A stretch of 64,000 nt of DNA. Origin: SZAS-18 sp038322235 (GTDB lineage: Bacteria > Verrucomicrobiota > Verrucomicrobiia > Chthoniobacterales > SZAS-18). Of the stretch, positions 8,364-16,778 are shown one piece after another (within the stretch, counting starts at the first letter, position 1; every line of letters starts with the position of its first letter). The notes beneath the pieces were generated by a model. That model searched no databases and had not been told where the DNA came from. It was given only the letters and a program-made list of their open reading frames with translations. The stretch spans positions 1 to 64,000 of the forward strand of contig JBBQFQ010000019.1 of assembly GCA_038322235.1 (NCBI GenBank), in the 5' to 3' direction. Both the position numbers and the translations under genes were made by a program.

Positions 8364-8876
8364 CTACCCTCGCGTGAGCAGCCCATCCGACAGAACCTTC
8401 GCGCGCAGGCCGCCATCCCCGCGCAGCGCCGCCTCCGCGCCGGGGCAGAAGGCCTCTTCCATCCACAAGCACGGCGCCGCTTCGCCGGTTCCGAGGAAGC
8501 GCACGCCCTGGACCTCGAACTCGTGGCCGATGAGGGAGGCCAGATCGATCCCGCGCGTCAGAATGTTGCGCCGAAAGACCTCGGGCCCCTTGTCGGTGAC
8601 TTCAAATCGCTCGCACATTCGTTCCCATACCTCCTCGGCGAAGAAGGTCACCTGGCCTTTGTAGTCCTCCTTGAAGTCGAGAAAGCGATCGCCCTCCAGC
8701 CCGCGGCCCGCGAAGCAGCGCACGGACTCGACTTCCAAGACGGGATGCATGCCGGCCGACTGACCATAGCGGCCGAAGAAATTATGCCCGGGCGAGACGA
8801 AGAGCCGCTGCACGCGCATTCCGGAGGACGGGACGCGAGCGCTGGCCTCGGAGGCGGGGCGGGATTGGTCGATCAT
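8364..8876 (-). CDS. MOSC-domain protein
   Basis: A 170-residue single-domain protein. RVQRLFVSPGHNF, RCFAGRGLEGDRFL, FRRNILTRGIDL and FEVQGVRFLGTGEAAPCLWMEE match the MOSC fold, including the conserved Cys in APCLWM. MOSC domains bind or handle the molybdenum cofactor, usually as sulfur carriers. The start ATG overlaps the stop of the upstream thioredoxin-like gene (ATGA), indicating translational coupling in a modA-modB-thioredoxin-MOSC transcription unit. An internal Met at residue 20 is an alternative start that would match the domain edge. Confidence 0.9.
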   Translation of the reverse strand: MIDQSRPASEASARVPSSGMRVQRLFVSPGHNFFGRYGQSAGMHPVLEVESVRCFAGRGLEGDRFLDFKEDYKGQVTFFAEEVWERMCERFEVTDKGPEVFRRNILTRGIDLASLIGHEFEVQGVRFLGTGEAAPCLWMEEAFCPGAEAALRGDGGLRAKVLSDGLLTRG

Positions 8877-9793
8877 GAAGTGGGCGCGTCGAGCCGATTT
8901 CCGAGTTCTCGGAGAACGTGCTGCGGGCCGAGGTAGCGCGCGCCATCGTAGCTGTGCGAAACCACTTCGCCTCGTTCATCGATGAGAACGAGGCAGGGAA
9001 TGCCCTTTCCCGCGTATTTTTTGTCAAGAGCTTCGATCGTGGCGCGACGCGTGTAGTCGATCGCCGGCCACGGCATCTGGTCCTCCCGGAGGTAGGCCGC
9101 CATCTCCTGCGACGAACGATCGTGGCTGACGAAAACGATTTCGAACTGATCCGCCTGGGCGCGGCGGGACTGGTACCACGCGACGAGTTTGGGCGTGAAC
9201 TGCCGGCACGGGCCGCACCAGTGCGCCGAAAAATACAGCGCGAGGTATTTTTTCGTGCGGAGCCCGTCGCCATTTTGAACGGTGACCGCGTTATTCCGGT
9301 AGCTCACCAGATCGTGCTGAATCGATGCGCCGAGCGAGTTGTCGGCGACTCGGCCGACGTCCTTTGCCCCGAGCGGAATCACCCGCTGCCCGGTACTCGC
9401 GGGAACGGTGCCGGGCTGGGGCGCGCCGGGGCGAGCGGCTGGCGCGGCCAACAAGCGAGCCTGCATCGTGGACGCCCCCGCGAGCAGATCCGTCTGCGCC
9501 GCCGGCAGGGTGAAGGCGGACCCGTTGACCTCAAGGTGAACCATCGACCCTTCGACGCGTTTCAGCGTCGCCAACGCGCCGGCGGGCAGCGTGAGCGAGC
9601 CCGCCGGCTGGCCGTTCGCCACAATCACGACGCTGGCGGGGGCCTTCGTGATGACCTGTCGCGGCCAGAGCTGACGATTCGCCGCCACCGCCTCGACGGT
9701 CAGACCCGCGGCGGGCGGAGCGACCTGCGCTTTCGCCGGGCGGACGGCCAGGCACGCCAGCGCGAACAGGCTGAAAAGGAAGCCTCGGGTCAT
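8873..9793 (-). CDS. Secreted thioredoxin-fold protein, nucleoredoxin/tryparedoxin-like
   Basis: The 306 residues start with a signal peptide (RGFLFSLFALACLAVRPAKA) and continue into a ~130-residue beta-rich region of unknown role. The C-terminal thioredoxin domain has the active site YFSAHWCGPCRQFTPKLV and the later FEIVFVSHDRSSQEM ... MPWPAIDY segment typical of nucleoredoxin-like proteins. It probably reduces or isomerises disulfides in the periplasm. It lies 64 bp after modB and overlaps the MOSC gene by 4 bp, so it appears to be part of the molybdate operon; its link to molybdenum is inferred only from position. Confidence 0.85.
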   Translation of the reverse strand: MTRGFLFSLFALACLAVRPAKAQVAPPAAGLTVEAVAANRQLWPRQVITKAPASVVIVANGQPAGSLTLPAGALATLKRVEGSMVHLEVNGSAFTLPAAQTDLLAGASTMQARLLAAPAARPGAPQPGTVPASTGQRVIPLGAKDVGRVADNSLGASIQHDLVSYRNNAVTVQNGDGLRTKKYLALYFSAHWCGPCRQFTPKLVAWYQSRRAQADQFEIVFVSHDRSSQEMAAYLREDQMPWPAIDYTRRATIEALDKKYAGKGIPCLVLIDERGEVVSHSYDGARYLGPQHVLRELGNRLDAPTS

Positions 9794-9857
9794 GCGGGAA
9801 TGGTCATGGGAGAACGCGAGACGACAAGTGGATTTCCGCGACGGGCACCGCTCCGTC

Positions 9858-10559
9858 TCAGTCCCGGGCGATCCGGCGCTGCAGCAGAGCCATTATGAGC
9901 AGAAGGAGAAATGAGATCGCGAGGAGGACGGCGGCGAACGCGTGGGCCGAGGCGTAGTTGAGCTTCTGGACCTCATCGTAGAGGGCGATCGACGCCACCT
10001 TCGTGCGGCCCGGCAGCGCGCCGCCGATCATGAGCACGACTCCGAATTCCCCCAGAGTATGGGCGAACGCGAGCGTCAGACCAGCCGCCACCCCGCGGCC
10101 GGCCAGCGGAAGGTGGACGCGCAGGAAGGCCCGGAAGGCGGGCGCACCCAACGCCTGGGCCGCCTGCATCATTTCCGGCGGAACCGCTCGCAACGCCGCC
10201 TGAAAGGGCTGCACCGCGAAGGGCAGCGAGTAGATAACGGATCCGATGACGAGACCAGCGAAGGTGAAGGCGAGCGGTTCGCCCGTGAGCAGGATCCACC
10301 AGCTCCCGGGCGGATGCGCGGGGGAGAAGGCGACGAGCAGATAAAAGCCGATGACGGTCGGGGGCAGGACAATGGGCGTCGTGACGAGCGCCTCAAAAAC
10401 CGGCACGAGCCGGCCGCGCGACACATTCAGCCAATGCGCGAGCGGCAGCCCGATCAAAAACAACACGAACGTCGTCACCCCGGCGAGCTTCAGCGTGAGC
10501 CAGAGCGATGCCCAGAGCGGCGCCATCGCTGGGGGCGGCGCAAGATCGGGCGGAGACAT
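9858..10559 (-). CDS. modB: Molybdate ABC transporter permease
   Basis: About 233 residues with five or six membrane segments and the permease EAA loop (AAQALGAPAFRAFLRVHLPLAGRG), plus PLAHWLNVSRG and PIVLPPTVIGFYLL, which are typical of ModB. It forms the membrane channel for molybdate delivered by ModA. The ATG at 10559 overlaps the modA stop by one base (TGATG), indicating coupling; a GTG one codon earlier is also possible. No ModC ATPase gene follows, and the next gene is a thioredoxin. ModB must therefore use an ATPase encoded elsewhere. Confidence 0.93.
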   Translation of the reverse strand: MSPPDLAPPPAMAPLWASLWLTLKLAGVTTFVLFLIGLPLAHWLNVSRGRLVPVFEALVTTPIVLPPTVIGFYLLVAFSPAHPPGSWWILLTGEPLAFTFAGLVIGSVIYSLPFAVQPFQAALRAVPPEMMQAAQALGAPAFRAFLRVHLPLAGRGVAAGLTLAFAHTLGEFGVVLMIGGALPGRTKVASIALYDEVQKLNYASAHAFAAVLLAISFLLLLIMALLQRRIARD

Positions 10560-11329
10560 CACGGCGAATCTGGCAGGCGAAACCCGTACTGGTCAAAGAT
10601 TGCCCGCGCGGCCGGCGATTTCAGAAACGCGAGGTAGCGCCGGGCGGCCGGGTTCTGGGCGCCTCTCAAGGTGAGCACCGCGCCCTGTTCGAGCGGCGCG
10701 TGGGCCGAGGCGGGAATCTCGCGGTAGCGCCCCACGCCTTTTAGACGGGGAGCGAGGACGAGTGAGAGCGCGACGATCCCCGCATCCGCATTCTGCGTCT
10801 GCACGAACTGAGCGGTCTGCGCGATATTCTCGCCGAAGACGATCCGGTCGAGGGCGAGTTCCCAGACGCCGGCGTGCTCGAGCGCCTGGCGCGCGGCGCG
10901 GCCGTAGGGCGCGTGCTCCGGATTTGCGATCGCGAAGCGGCGCACCCGTTCATCGCGGAGCAGCGCGAGACCCACTCCGGGATCGAGATCCGCCCGCACC
11001 GTCCAGAGCGCCAGTCGCCCGATGGCATACATCACGAGGGAGTCGGCCGGCGCGAGGCCCGCGTCGATCAGTTCCCGCGGATACCGCAGATCGGCCGAGA
11101 GAAAGACATCGAAGGGAGCGCCATTTCGAATCTGTGCGTGGAAATTCCCCGACGATCCGGTGGTAAGCTTCAATTCGACCGCCGCGTCCGTGCGGAGGAA
11201 CTCGGCGTGCAACGCCTCCAGACAGAAAACCAGATCCGACGCGGCGGCGATCTGGACGCTTTCCGCAGCTCCGCTGCCCCGGAGGGCCAAGCCCAGAAAG
11301 ACCACGACGAAAGTGAGGCGGAGTCTCAT
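10559..11329 (-). CDS. modA: Periplasmic molybdate-binding protein
   Basis: The 256 residues begin with a signal peptide (LRLTFVVVFLGLALRGSGA). The mature protein has the ModA signatures IAAASDLVFCLEAL, TGSSGNFHAQIRNGAPFDVFLSADLRYP, and later NADAGIVALSLVL. It binds molybdate or tungstate and hands it to ModB. It is first in the minus-strand unit and divergent from fdhD, which suggests shared control of uptake and enzyme maturation. Near the end, KSPAARAIFDQYGF is the usual ModA C-terminal motif. Confidence 0.95.
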   Translation of the reverse strand: MRLRLTFVVVFLGLALRGSGAAESVQIAAASDLVFCLEALHAEFLRTDAAVELKLTTGSSGNFHAQIRNGAPFDVFLSADLRYPRELIDAGLAPADSLVMYAIGRLALWTVRADLDPGVGLALLRDERVRRFAIANPEHAPYGRAARQALEHAGVWELALDRIVFGENIAQTAQFVQTQNADAGIVALSLVLAPRLKGVGRYREIPASAHAPLEQGAVLTLRGAQNPAARRYLAFLKSPAARAIFDQYGFRLPDSP

Positions 11330-11394
11330 GCCGCGCTGAGCTTACGGACTCTCCGGCCGGTCCGCGAGTCAGATGAAGTCCGACAGCGAACTTC

Positions 11395-11500
11395 CGTTTG
11401 TTGGAAGCAATTCAGTGAATTTTCCGAAAAATTGCATGCAATCCGGCCGAAGCTTGACACATGTTTCCGAATTCAGTTCGTCCTTGTAGTTGATACGCTC
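11395..11500. promoter_or_regulatory. AT-rich divergent control region between modA and fdhD with palindromes
   Basis: In an otherwise GC-rich neighbourhood this part of the 237-bp divergent gap is AT-rich. It contains the inverted repeat AATTC-AGT-GAATT (11409-11421) and the perfect 12-bp palindrome ATTGCATGCAAT (11431-11442), with TTGACA at 11454-11459 as a possible -35 element toward fdhD, though no good -10 follows at 17 bp. The classical ModE box is not recognised. It is likely the promoter/operator for both units. Confidence 0.5.
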
Positions 11501-11566
11501 GAGTTCGCGCCCCGCCCCGGAACGCACTTTCGACGTAGCAGTTGTCGCTTTCTCCCACCCCTCGTC

Positions 11567-12433
11567 GTGACCGATCGCAGCTCCATCTCCGTCCGAATCC
11601 AGCGTGTCAGCGGCGAGTCCGCTGTCCGCGCGGATGACCGGCTTGCCGCGGAGGAACCGCTGGAGATCCAACTCGGGTACGAGCGGGCGGGCTGGCGGGT
11701 GCATAAGACCGTCTCCATTACGATGCGGACGCCCGGGCACGACTTCGAACTCGCAGCGGGCTTCCTCTTCTCGGAAGGTATCCTGCGCCGGCCGGACGAA
11801 ATTGAGCGGCTGCGCTTCGAGCCCTCAGACGCGAGGGACGGGAACGTCGTCCGCGTTGAACTACGACCCGGCATCAAGATCGATTTCCAGCGCTTGGAGC
11901 GGCATTTCTATACCTCCTCGAGTTGCGGGGTCTGCGGCAAGACGAGCCTCGAAGCGCTCCGCACCACTGGGGTGGGCAGCAAGCCCGTCTTCGTGGGAGC
12001 GAGTCCCTCGGTCACGGCGGCGACGATTCACCAGCTGCCGCGCTCACTCCGGGAGGCGCAGGCGGTCTTCGATCAGACGGGCGGCCTGCACGCGGCGGCG
12101 CTGTTCGAGCCGGATGGCCGGCTGGTCGCGCTCCGCGAGGACGTGGGCCGGCACAACGCGGTGGACAAGGTCATCGGCGCCCAGTGGCTGACGGGACGAA
12201 CGCCGCTCCTCGATCGGATTCTCTTTGTGAGCGGACGGGCGAGCTTCGAGCTCATGCAGAAGGCAATTGTCGCCGGCATCCCGATGCTCGTGGCCGTCGG
12301 CGCGCCGTCGAGCCTCGCCGTCGCTCTGGCGGAAGAATTTGGCGCCACGCTTGTCGGCTTCACCCGCGATCAGCGCTTCAACATTTACGCCGGGGCCGAG
12401 CGCATCGCCCTGGCCGTCCCCGCCGTCCGCTAG
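11567..12433 (+). CDS. fdhD: FdhD sulfurtransferase for formate-dehydrogenase-type enzymes
   Basis: FdhD moves sulfur from IscS to the molybdenum bis-MGD cofactor, which is needed for formate dehydrogenase-type activity. From the GTG at 11567 the protein has 288 residues. It shows RTPGHDFELAAGFLFSEGI, the catalytic pair in TSSSCGVCGK (Cys120, Cys123), REDVGRHNAVDKVIG and SGRASFELMQKAI, all family hallmarks. The open frame extends further upstream but without FdhD similarity and across the modA divergent region. The gene ends 36 bp before the YdeP-like oxidoreductase, its probable client. Confidence 0.95.
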   Translation: MTDRSSISVRIQRVSGESAVRADDRLAAEEPLEIQLGYERAGWRVHKTVSITMRTPGHDFELAAGFLFSEGILRRPDEIERLRFEPSDARDGNVVRVELRPGIKIDFQRLERHFYTSSSCGVCGKTSLEALRTTGVGSKPVFVGASPSVTAATIHQLPRSLREAQAVFDQTGGLHAAALFEPDGRLVALREDVGRHNAVDKVIGAQWLTGRTPLLDRILFVSGRASFELMQKAIVAGIPMLVAVGAPSSLAVALAEEFGATLVGFTRDQRFNIYAGAERIALAVPAVR

Positions 12434-12469
12434 ACAAATCCCTGCTTCCCGACCCCAAACCCCGCTCCC

Positions 12470-14935
12470 ATGACCTCCAACCAAAAGGACGGCCCCGATT
12501 CCACTCCGTCCACTCCCGGATCCGCGTCCTCCCTCACTCCTCCGACCGCGGAATTCACCCCCGGCGCGCAACCTCCCATCGAAACAGCCGGCACGAAGAT
12601 TGGCGCCAGCAGTTCCGCCGCCGCCGGGCTCAAGGCCGTCCTGAACACGGCCATTTTCGCCTGGGGGCAGATGGGCGTGGCCCGCGGAACTTCGAGCCTG
12701 CTCAAGGTCAACCAGAAGGACGGCTTCGATTGCCAAAGCTGTGCCTGGCCGTCGCCAGACGGCGACCGGCACGCGTTCGAATTCTGTGAAAACGGCGCCA
12801 AGGCGCTCGCCGACGAGGGCATGCGCGGGAAGGTGGGAAGGGATTTCTTCCGGCAGCACAGCATCTCCGACCTCCTCAAGCAGTCCGATTACTGGCTGAA
12901 CCAGCAGGGTCGCCTCACCGAGCCGATGATCCGGCGGGAAGGCGCTTCGCATTACGAGCCGATCTCCTGGCCGGACGCCTACGCGCTGATCGGCCGCGAA
13001 CTGAATGCACTCAGCTCTCCGTGGGAGGCGGCGTTTTACACGTCCGGCCGCGCCAGCAACGAAGCCGCCTTCCTCTGGCAGCTCTTCGCGCGGATGTACG
13101 GCAACAACAATCTGCCGGACTGTTCCAACATGTGCCACGAGTCGAGCGGCAAGGCGCTGGGCGAACAGATCGGGATCGGCAAGGGTTGCGTGACGCTCGA
13201 CGATTTCGAGAAGACCGATCTCGTCCTCATCATCGGCCAAAATCCGGGAACGAATCATCCCCGGATGCTCTCTTCGCTGCAACAGGCGAAGGCCAACGGC
13301 GCGAAGATCATTTCGGTGAATCCGTTGCCGGAGGTCGGGAGCGACCGCTTCAAGAATCCGCAGGACTTCATGAACCCGCTCAAGGCCCTGCCCGCCCTGC
13401 TGGGGAAGGGCACCGCGCTCAGCGATCTCTGGCTGCAGGTGCGGATCCATGGCGACATGGCGCTCTTCAAGGGGGTCATGAAGGAGATGGTCGCCGCCGA
13501 GGAGGCAAAGCCCGGCAGCGTCTTCGATCAGGAGTTCATCGCGGCGCACACGAGCGGAATCGACACCCTCATCGCCGATCTCAAGGCGGAATCGTGGGAA
13601 CGGATCGAAAAGGATTCCGGTCTCACCCGGGCGCAGATCTCGGAGATGGCGAAGATGTGCATGCAGGCGAAGCGGATCATCGCCTGCTGGGCCATGGGAC
13701 TGACGCAGTCGCCGAAGGGCGTGCAGACGATTCAGATGGTCATGAATCTCCTGCTGCTCGGCGGCCACATCGGCCGGCCCGGCGCAGGACCGTGCCCGGT
13801 CCGTGGCCACTCGAACGTGCAGGGTGATCGGACCGTGGGAATCAACGAATGCCCGCCCAAGGCATTCCTCGACAAGCTCGGCCAGGAATTCGGTTTCACG
13901 CCGCCGGAGAAACACGGCGTCGGGGTCGTCGATTGCATCAAGGACATGCACGCCGGCCGCATCAAGGTCTTCATCGCGCTGGGTGGTAGCTTCCTCTCGG
14001 CCACGCCGGACACCGAACTGACCGCGAAGGCGCTCGCCCGCACGGACCTCACCGCGCACATCGCCACCAAGCTCAACCGGGGGCATCTCATCACGGGGAA
14101 GACGGCGCTGATTCTGCCCTGCCTCGGCCGCTCGGAAATCGATCTCCAAGCCTCTGGTCCGCAGTTCGTGACGGTCGAGGATTCCATGGGGGTGATCAAT
14201 TCCTCCCGCGGCCATCTCGAGCCCGCTTCATCGCATCTGCAGAGCGAACCGGCGATCGCCGCCGGCATCGCGAAGGCCACGCTCGAGGCGAAAGGCGGAC
14301 TCGACTGGGACGCGCTCGCCGGGAACTACGACCTCATTCGCGACCGTCTCTCGCGCGTCCTTCCGGGTTTCGAGGACTTCAATGAGCGGATTCGACGAGG
14401 CGTCTTCTATCTCCCGAACGCCCCGCGGGATCAGCGCAAATGGAACACTGCCGGCGGGAAGGCGACGTTCGTGGCGCATGAGTTGCCCGATATCTCGCAG
14501 ACGAAGGGCGAGCTGATCATGATGACGATCCGCACCCACGATCAGTTCAACACCACCATCTACGGGCTGGATGACCGGTATCGCGGTGTCTATAACGGCC
14601 GTCGGGTGATTTTCCTCCACTCCGAGGACATGCGCGAACTCGGCCTGCAGGCCGGGCAGCTCGTCGACATCACCAGCCATTTCCGCGGCGAGCAGCGCCT
14701 CGCTCCGCGTTTTCTCGTCACTCCCTACGACATCACGCGGGGAGCCTGTGCCACCTATTTTCCGGAGGCGAATGTGCTCGTGCCGATCGACAGCATCGCC
14801 GAGGGAAGCCACACGCCGACGTCGAAATTCCTCCGCGTCACGCTCGCGCCGAGCCGCGACATCCGCGAAGGCGCCGCGGCGATCGTGCGCGATGCCCGCG
14901 AGGCCTCGCGCAAGCCTGCGCTCCAGCCCGCCTGA
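12470..14935 (+). CDS. YdeP/FdhF-family molybdopterin oxidoreductase
   Basis: At 821 residues this is a Mo-bisMGD enzyme of the YdeP type (formate dehydrogenase alpha-like). Visible landmarks are FDCQSCAWPSPD ... FEFCENGAKA (Cys88, Cys91, Cys106), TSGRASNEAAFLWQLFAR, PDCSNMCHESSG (Cys222 in the active-site region), GQNPGTNHPRML, GHSNVQGDRTVGI, the cofactor-binding ATKLNRGHL ... LPCLGRSEID, and HDQFNTTIYGLDDRYRGV. E. coli YdeP is linked to acid resistance and its substrate is unresolved. The N-terminal ~45 residues are a Ser/Thr/Pro-rich extension without a Tat motif, so the enzyme is probably cytoplasmic. The neighbouring fdhD and OFA transporter suggest formate or a related carboxylate as substrate (inference). 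Confidence 0.93.
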   Translation: MTSNQKDGPDSTPSTPGSASSLTPPTAEFTPGAQPPIETAGTKIGASSSAAAGLKAVLNTAIFAWGQMGVARGTSSLLKVNQKDGFDCQSCAWPSPDGDRHAFEFCENGAKALADEGMRGKVGRDFFRQHSISDLLKQSDYWLNQQGRLTEPMIRREGASHYEPISWPDAYALIGRELNALSSPWEAAFYTSGRASNEAAFLWQLFARMYGNNNLPDCSNMCHESSGKALGEQIGIGKGCVTLDDFEKTDLVLIIGQNPGTNHPRMLSSLQQAKANGAKIISVNPLPEVGSDRFKNPQDFMNPLKALPALLGKGTALSDLWLQVRIHGDMALFKGVMKEMVAAEEAKPGSVFDQEFIAAHTSGIDTLIADLKAESWERIEKDSGLTRAQISEMAKMCMQAKRIIACWAMGLTQSPKGVQTIQMVMNLLLLGGHIGRPGAGPCPVRGHSNVQGDRTVGINECPPKAFLDKLGQEFGFTPPEKHGVGVVDCIKDMHAGRIKVFIALGGSFLSATPDTELTAKALARTDLTAHIATKLNRGHLITGKTALILPCLGRSEIDLQASGPQFVTVEDSMGVINSSRGHLEPASSHLQSEPAIAAGIAKATLEAKGGLDWDALAGNYDLIRDRLSRVLPGFEDFNERIRRGVFYLPNAPRDQRKWNTAGGKATFVAHELPDISQTKGELIMMTIRTHDQFNTTIYGLDDRYRGVYNGRRVIFLHSEDMRELGLQAGQLVDITSHFRGEQRLAPRFLVTPYDITRGACATYFPEANVLVPIDSIAEGSHTPTSKFLRVTLAPSRDIREGAAAIVRDAREASRKPALQPA

Positions 14936-15014
14936 ACCTCCTCCCGCTCGGAGTTCGACTTCACCCGACCCGAGTCTCAGCCCAAACCCAGAACCCACCA
15001 CCTCACCCACCCCC

Positions 15015-16415
15015 ATGGGATTCCTAGATCGAGACGCAACCATCGCGGACGCCAGCTATTCGCGCTGGCAGTTCCCCACCGCCGCCATCGCCGTGCAAAT
15101 GTGCATCGGCGAAATCTACGGCTTCAGCGTGTTTAACGTACCGCTGACGCGCGCGCTTGGCATCACCAAGTCACTCCCGGAAGACTGGACGATCCCCATG
15201 GTCGGCTGGTTCTACTCCCTCGGCCTGATCATGCTCGGCCTTTCGGCCGCCGTGTTCGGCAAGTGGGTGGAGCGAAGCGGCCCCCGCAAGACCATGCTCG
15301 CGAGCATGCTGTGCTTCTGCGGTGGTCTCTGGATCTCCGCGCTCGGCATCTACTGGCATAACTACTGGGTCGTCCTTTTCGGCTATGGCTTCGTGGGAGG
15401 AATCGGCCTGGGACTTGGGTACATCGCGCCGGTCTCGACACTGATTAAGTGGTTCCCGGACCGACCCGGGATGGCCACCGGCTTCGCGATCATGGGCTTC
15501 GGCGGCGGCGCTCTGATCGGCGGTCCACTCGGAGTGGAATTGATGAATCGCTTCAAGACGGCCACGTCCGTTGGCGTCGCCGAAGCATTCCTCGTGATGG
15601 GAGCGCTCTACTCGATCTCGATGATGGTTGGAGCGTTTACCGCGCGCGTCCCGGCCGTGGGCTGGAAGCCGGAGGGGTGGACGGCTCCGCCCCAGAGCGC
15701 CAACCTCATGATCACGCAAAGCCATGTGGCGGCGGACGAGGCGATCAAAACGCCGCAGTTCTGGCTGCTCTGGGTGGTGCTCTGCATGAACGTGAGCGCC
15801 GGTATCGGCATTCTCGGCCAGGCCTCGCTCATGGTGCAGGATATGTTCGGCGCCACCGCCGCGATCGGAGGCGGTCTCGTCGGCCTGCTCTCCATCTTCA
15901 ACATGGTCGGCCGCTTCTTCTGGTCGTCGACGTCCGACCTGACCGGCCGCAAAGGCATTTACATCGTCTACTTCGTGCTCGGCCTGATTTTGTATCTCAT
16001 GATCCCGTGGACCCAAAAGTCCGGCGGGGTGCTCATCTTCGTCGCCGTGACCTGCATCATCATTTCGATGTACGGTGGCGGCTTCGCCACGATCCCCGCT
16101 TATCTGCGGGACATGTTTGGCACGTATCAGGTCGGCGCAATTCACGGGCGCTTGATCACCGCGTGGTCGATGGCGGCGATCATTGGGCCGCAGGTGATCA
16201 ACTACATCTCGGCTGCGGAAAAGGCGGCCGGGGTCCCGAAGGATCTCGCTTACAACAAGTCGCTCTACATCTGCGCCGGGATGCTGATCGTTGGCCTCAT
16301 CGCCAACTTGATGGTCCGGCCGGTCGATCACAAGCATCACTACAAGGGAGCTGACCTCGCGGGTGCATCACCGGCAGCTAAGCCGGGGGCGGCTCCCATC
16401 GGCGCCCGGGCCTGA
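15015..16415 (+). CDS. MFS transporter, OFA (oxalate/formate antiporter-like) family
   Basis: A 466-residue polytopic protein with about twelve membrane segments. SRWQFPTAAIAVQMCIGEIYGFSVFNVPL, GFVGGIGLGLGYIAPVSTLIKWFPDRPGMATG and the second-half WSSTSDLTGRKGIY are characteristic of OFA-family carriers such as OxlT. Family members exchange oxalate, formate or other small carboxylates. It follows the YdeP-like gene by 79 bp and is followed 29 bp later by a small-subunit gene, so the three probably form one transcript. The ATG at 15015 lies just before GFLDRDATIADASYSRW. Confidence 0.92.
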   Translation: MGFLDRDATIADASYSRWQFPTAAIAVQMCIGEIYGFSVFNVPLTRALGITKSLPEDWTIPMVGWFYSLGLIMLGLSAAVFGKWVERSGPRKTMLASMLCFCGGLWISALGIYWHNYWVVLFGYGFVGGIGLGLGYIAPVSTLIKWFPDRPGMATGFAIMGFGGGALIGGPLGVELMNRFKTATSVGVAEAFLVMGALYSISMMVGAFTARVPAVGWKPEGWTAPPQSANLMITQSHVAADEAIKTPQFWLLWVVLCMNVSAGIGILGQASLMVQDMFGATAAIGGGLVGLLSIFNMVGRFFWSSTSDLTGRKGIYIVYFVLGLILYLMIPWTQKSGGVLIFVAVTCIIISMYGGGFATIPAYLRDMFGTYQVGAIHGRLITAWSMAAIIGPQVINYISAAEKAAGVPKDLAYNKSLYICAGMLIVGLIANLMVRPVDHKHHYKGADLAGASPAAKPGAAPIGARA

Positions 16416-16444
16416 AACAACGTTGACCTGAACCAAATCCCGTA

Positions 16445-16585
16445 ATGAATCCAAAAGTCCTGTTCTTCTGGGTCCTTGTCAGCCTCCCGCTGGGCTGGGG
16501 CCTGTATCAGTCCGTCCAAAAGGCGATGCCGCTCTTCCAGGGCGTGAACGCACCGGCGAAGCCCGGCCCGGCCGCGCCGAAGTAG
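16445..16585 (+). CDS. MFS (OFA) transporter small subunit
   Basis: A 46-residue protein starting MNPKVLFFWVLVSLPLGWG with one membrane helix (residues ~4-22), then a Pro/Ala/Lys-rich tail ending APAKPGPAAPK. Short single-helix partners of this type occur directly after OFA-family carriers and are annotated as transporter small subunits (recalled). It begins 29 bp after the OFA gene and is followed by the terminator at 16609-16641, which closes the fdhD-ydeP-OFA unit. Confidence 0.8.
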   Translation: MNPKVLFFWVLVSLPLGWGLYQSVQKAMPLFQGVNAPAKPGPAAPK

Positions 16586-16608
16586 CCCGTTTCCCCGCAG
16601 ACCCACGA

Positions 16609-16641
16609 GCCGCACCGCGCCAGGCGCGGTGCGGCTTTTTT
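16609..16641 (+). terminator. Rho-independent terminator of the fdhD-oxidoreductase-OFA operon
   Basis: A perfect 12-bp GC-rich stem (GCCGCACCGCGC at 16609-16620 pairing with GCGCGGTGCGGC at 16624-16635) has a 3-base loop and is followed directly by six Ts. It is the clearest intrinsic terminator in the window. Confidence 0.93.
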
Positions 16642-16729
16642 CTGCACCGCTCGAAGTTCGAATTCGGCTCCGCCCTTGATCCTTCGGTAATCCCAAGTCC
16701 GGCACCCGTTCCCGCGCCCGCTCCCCTCC

Positions 16730-16771
16730 TTCGAAGTTCGAGGTTCGACGTTCAACGTTCGACGTTCAATA
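16730..16771 (+). repeat. Six tandem heptamers directly before queD
   Basis: The run reads TTCGAAG TTCGAGG TTCGACG TTCAACG TTCGACG TTCAATA, six 7-bp units ending 7 bp before the GTG of queD. Two further related units (CTCGAAG TTCGAAT) lie at 16650-16663, just after the upstream terminator. The array replaces the place where a ribosome-binding site and promoter would be expected. Confidence 0.85.
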
Positions 16772-16778
16772 TTGCTCC

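Noticed and set aside
10874..11566. Upstream extension of the fdhD frame
   Set aside because: It would run through modA in antisense and the divergent promoter region. FdhD similarity begins right after the GTG at 11567.
12044..14215. 723-codon minus-strand open frame opposite the molybdopterin enzyme
   Set aside because: Shadow frame of a well-conserved YdeP-type coding region; no family likeness of its own.
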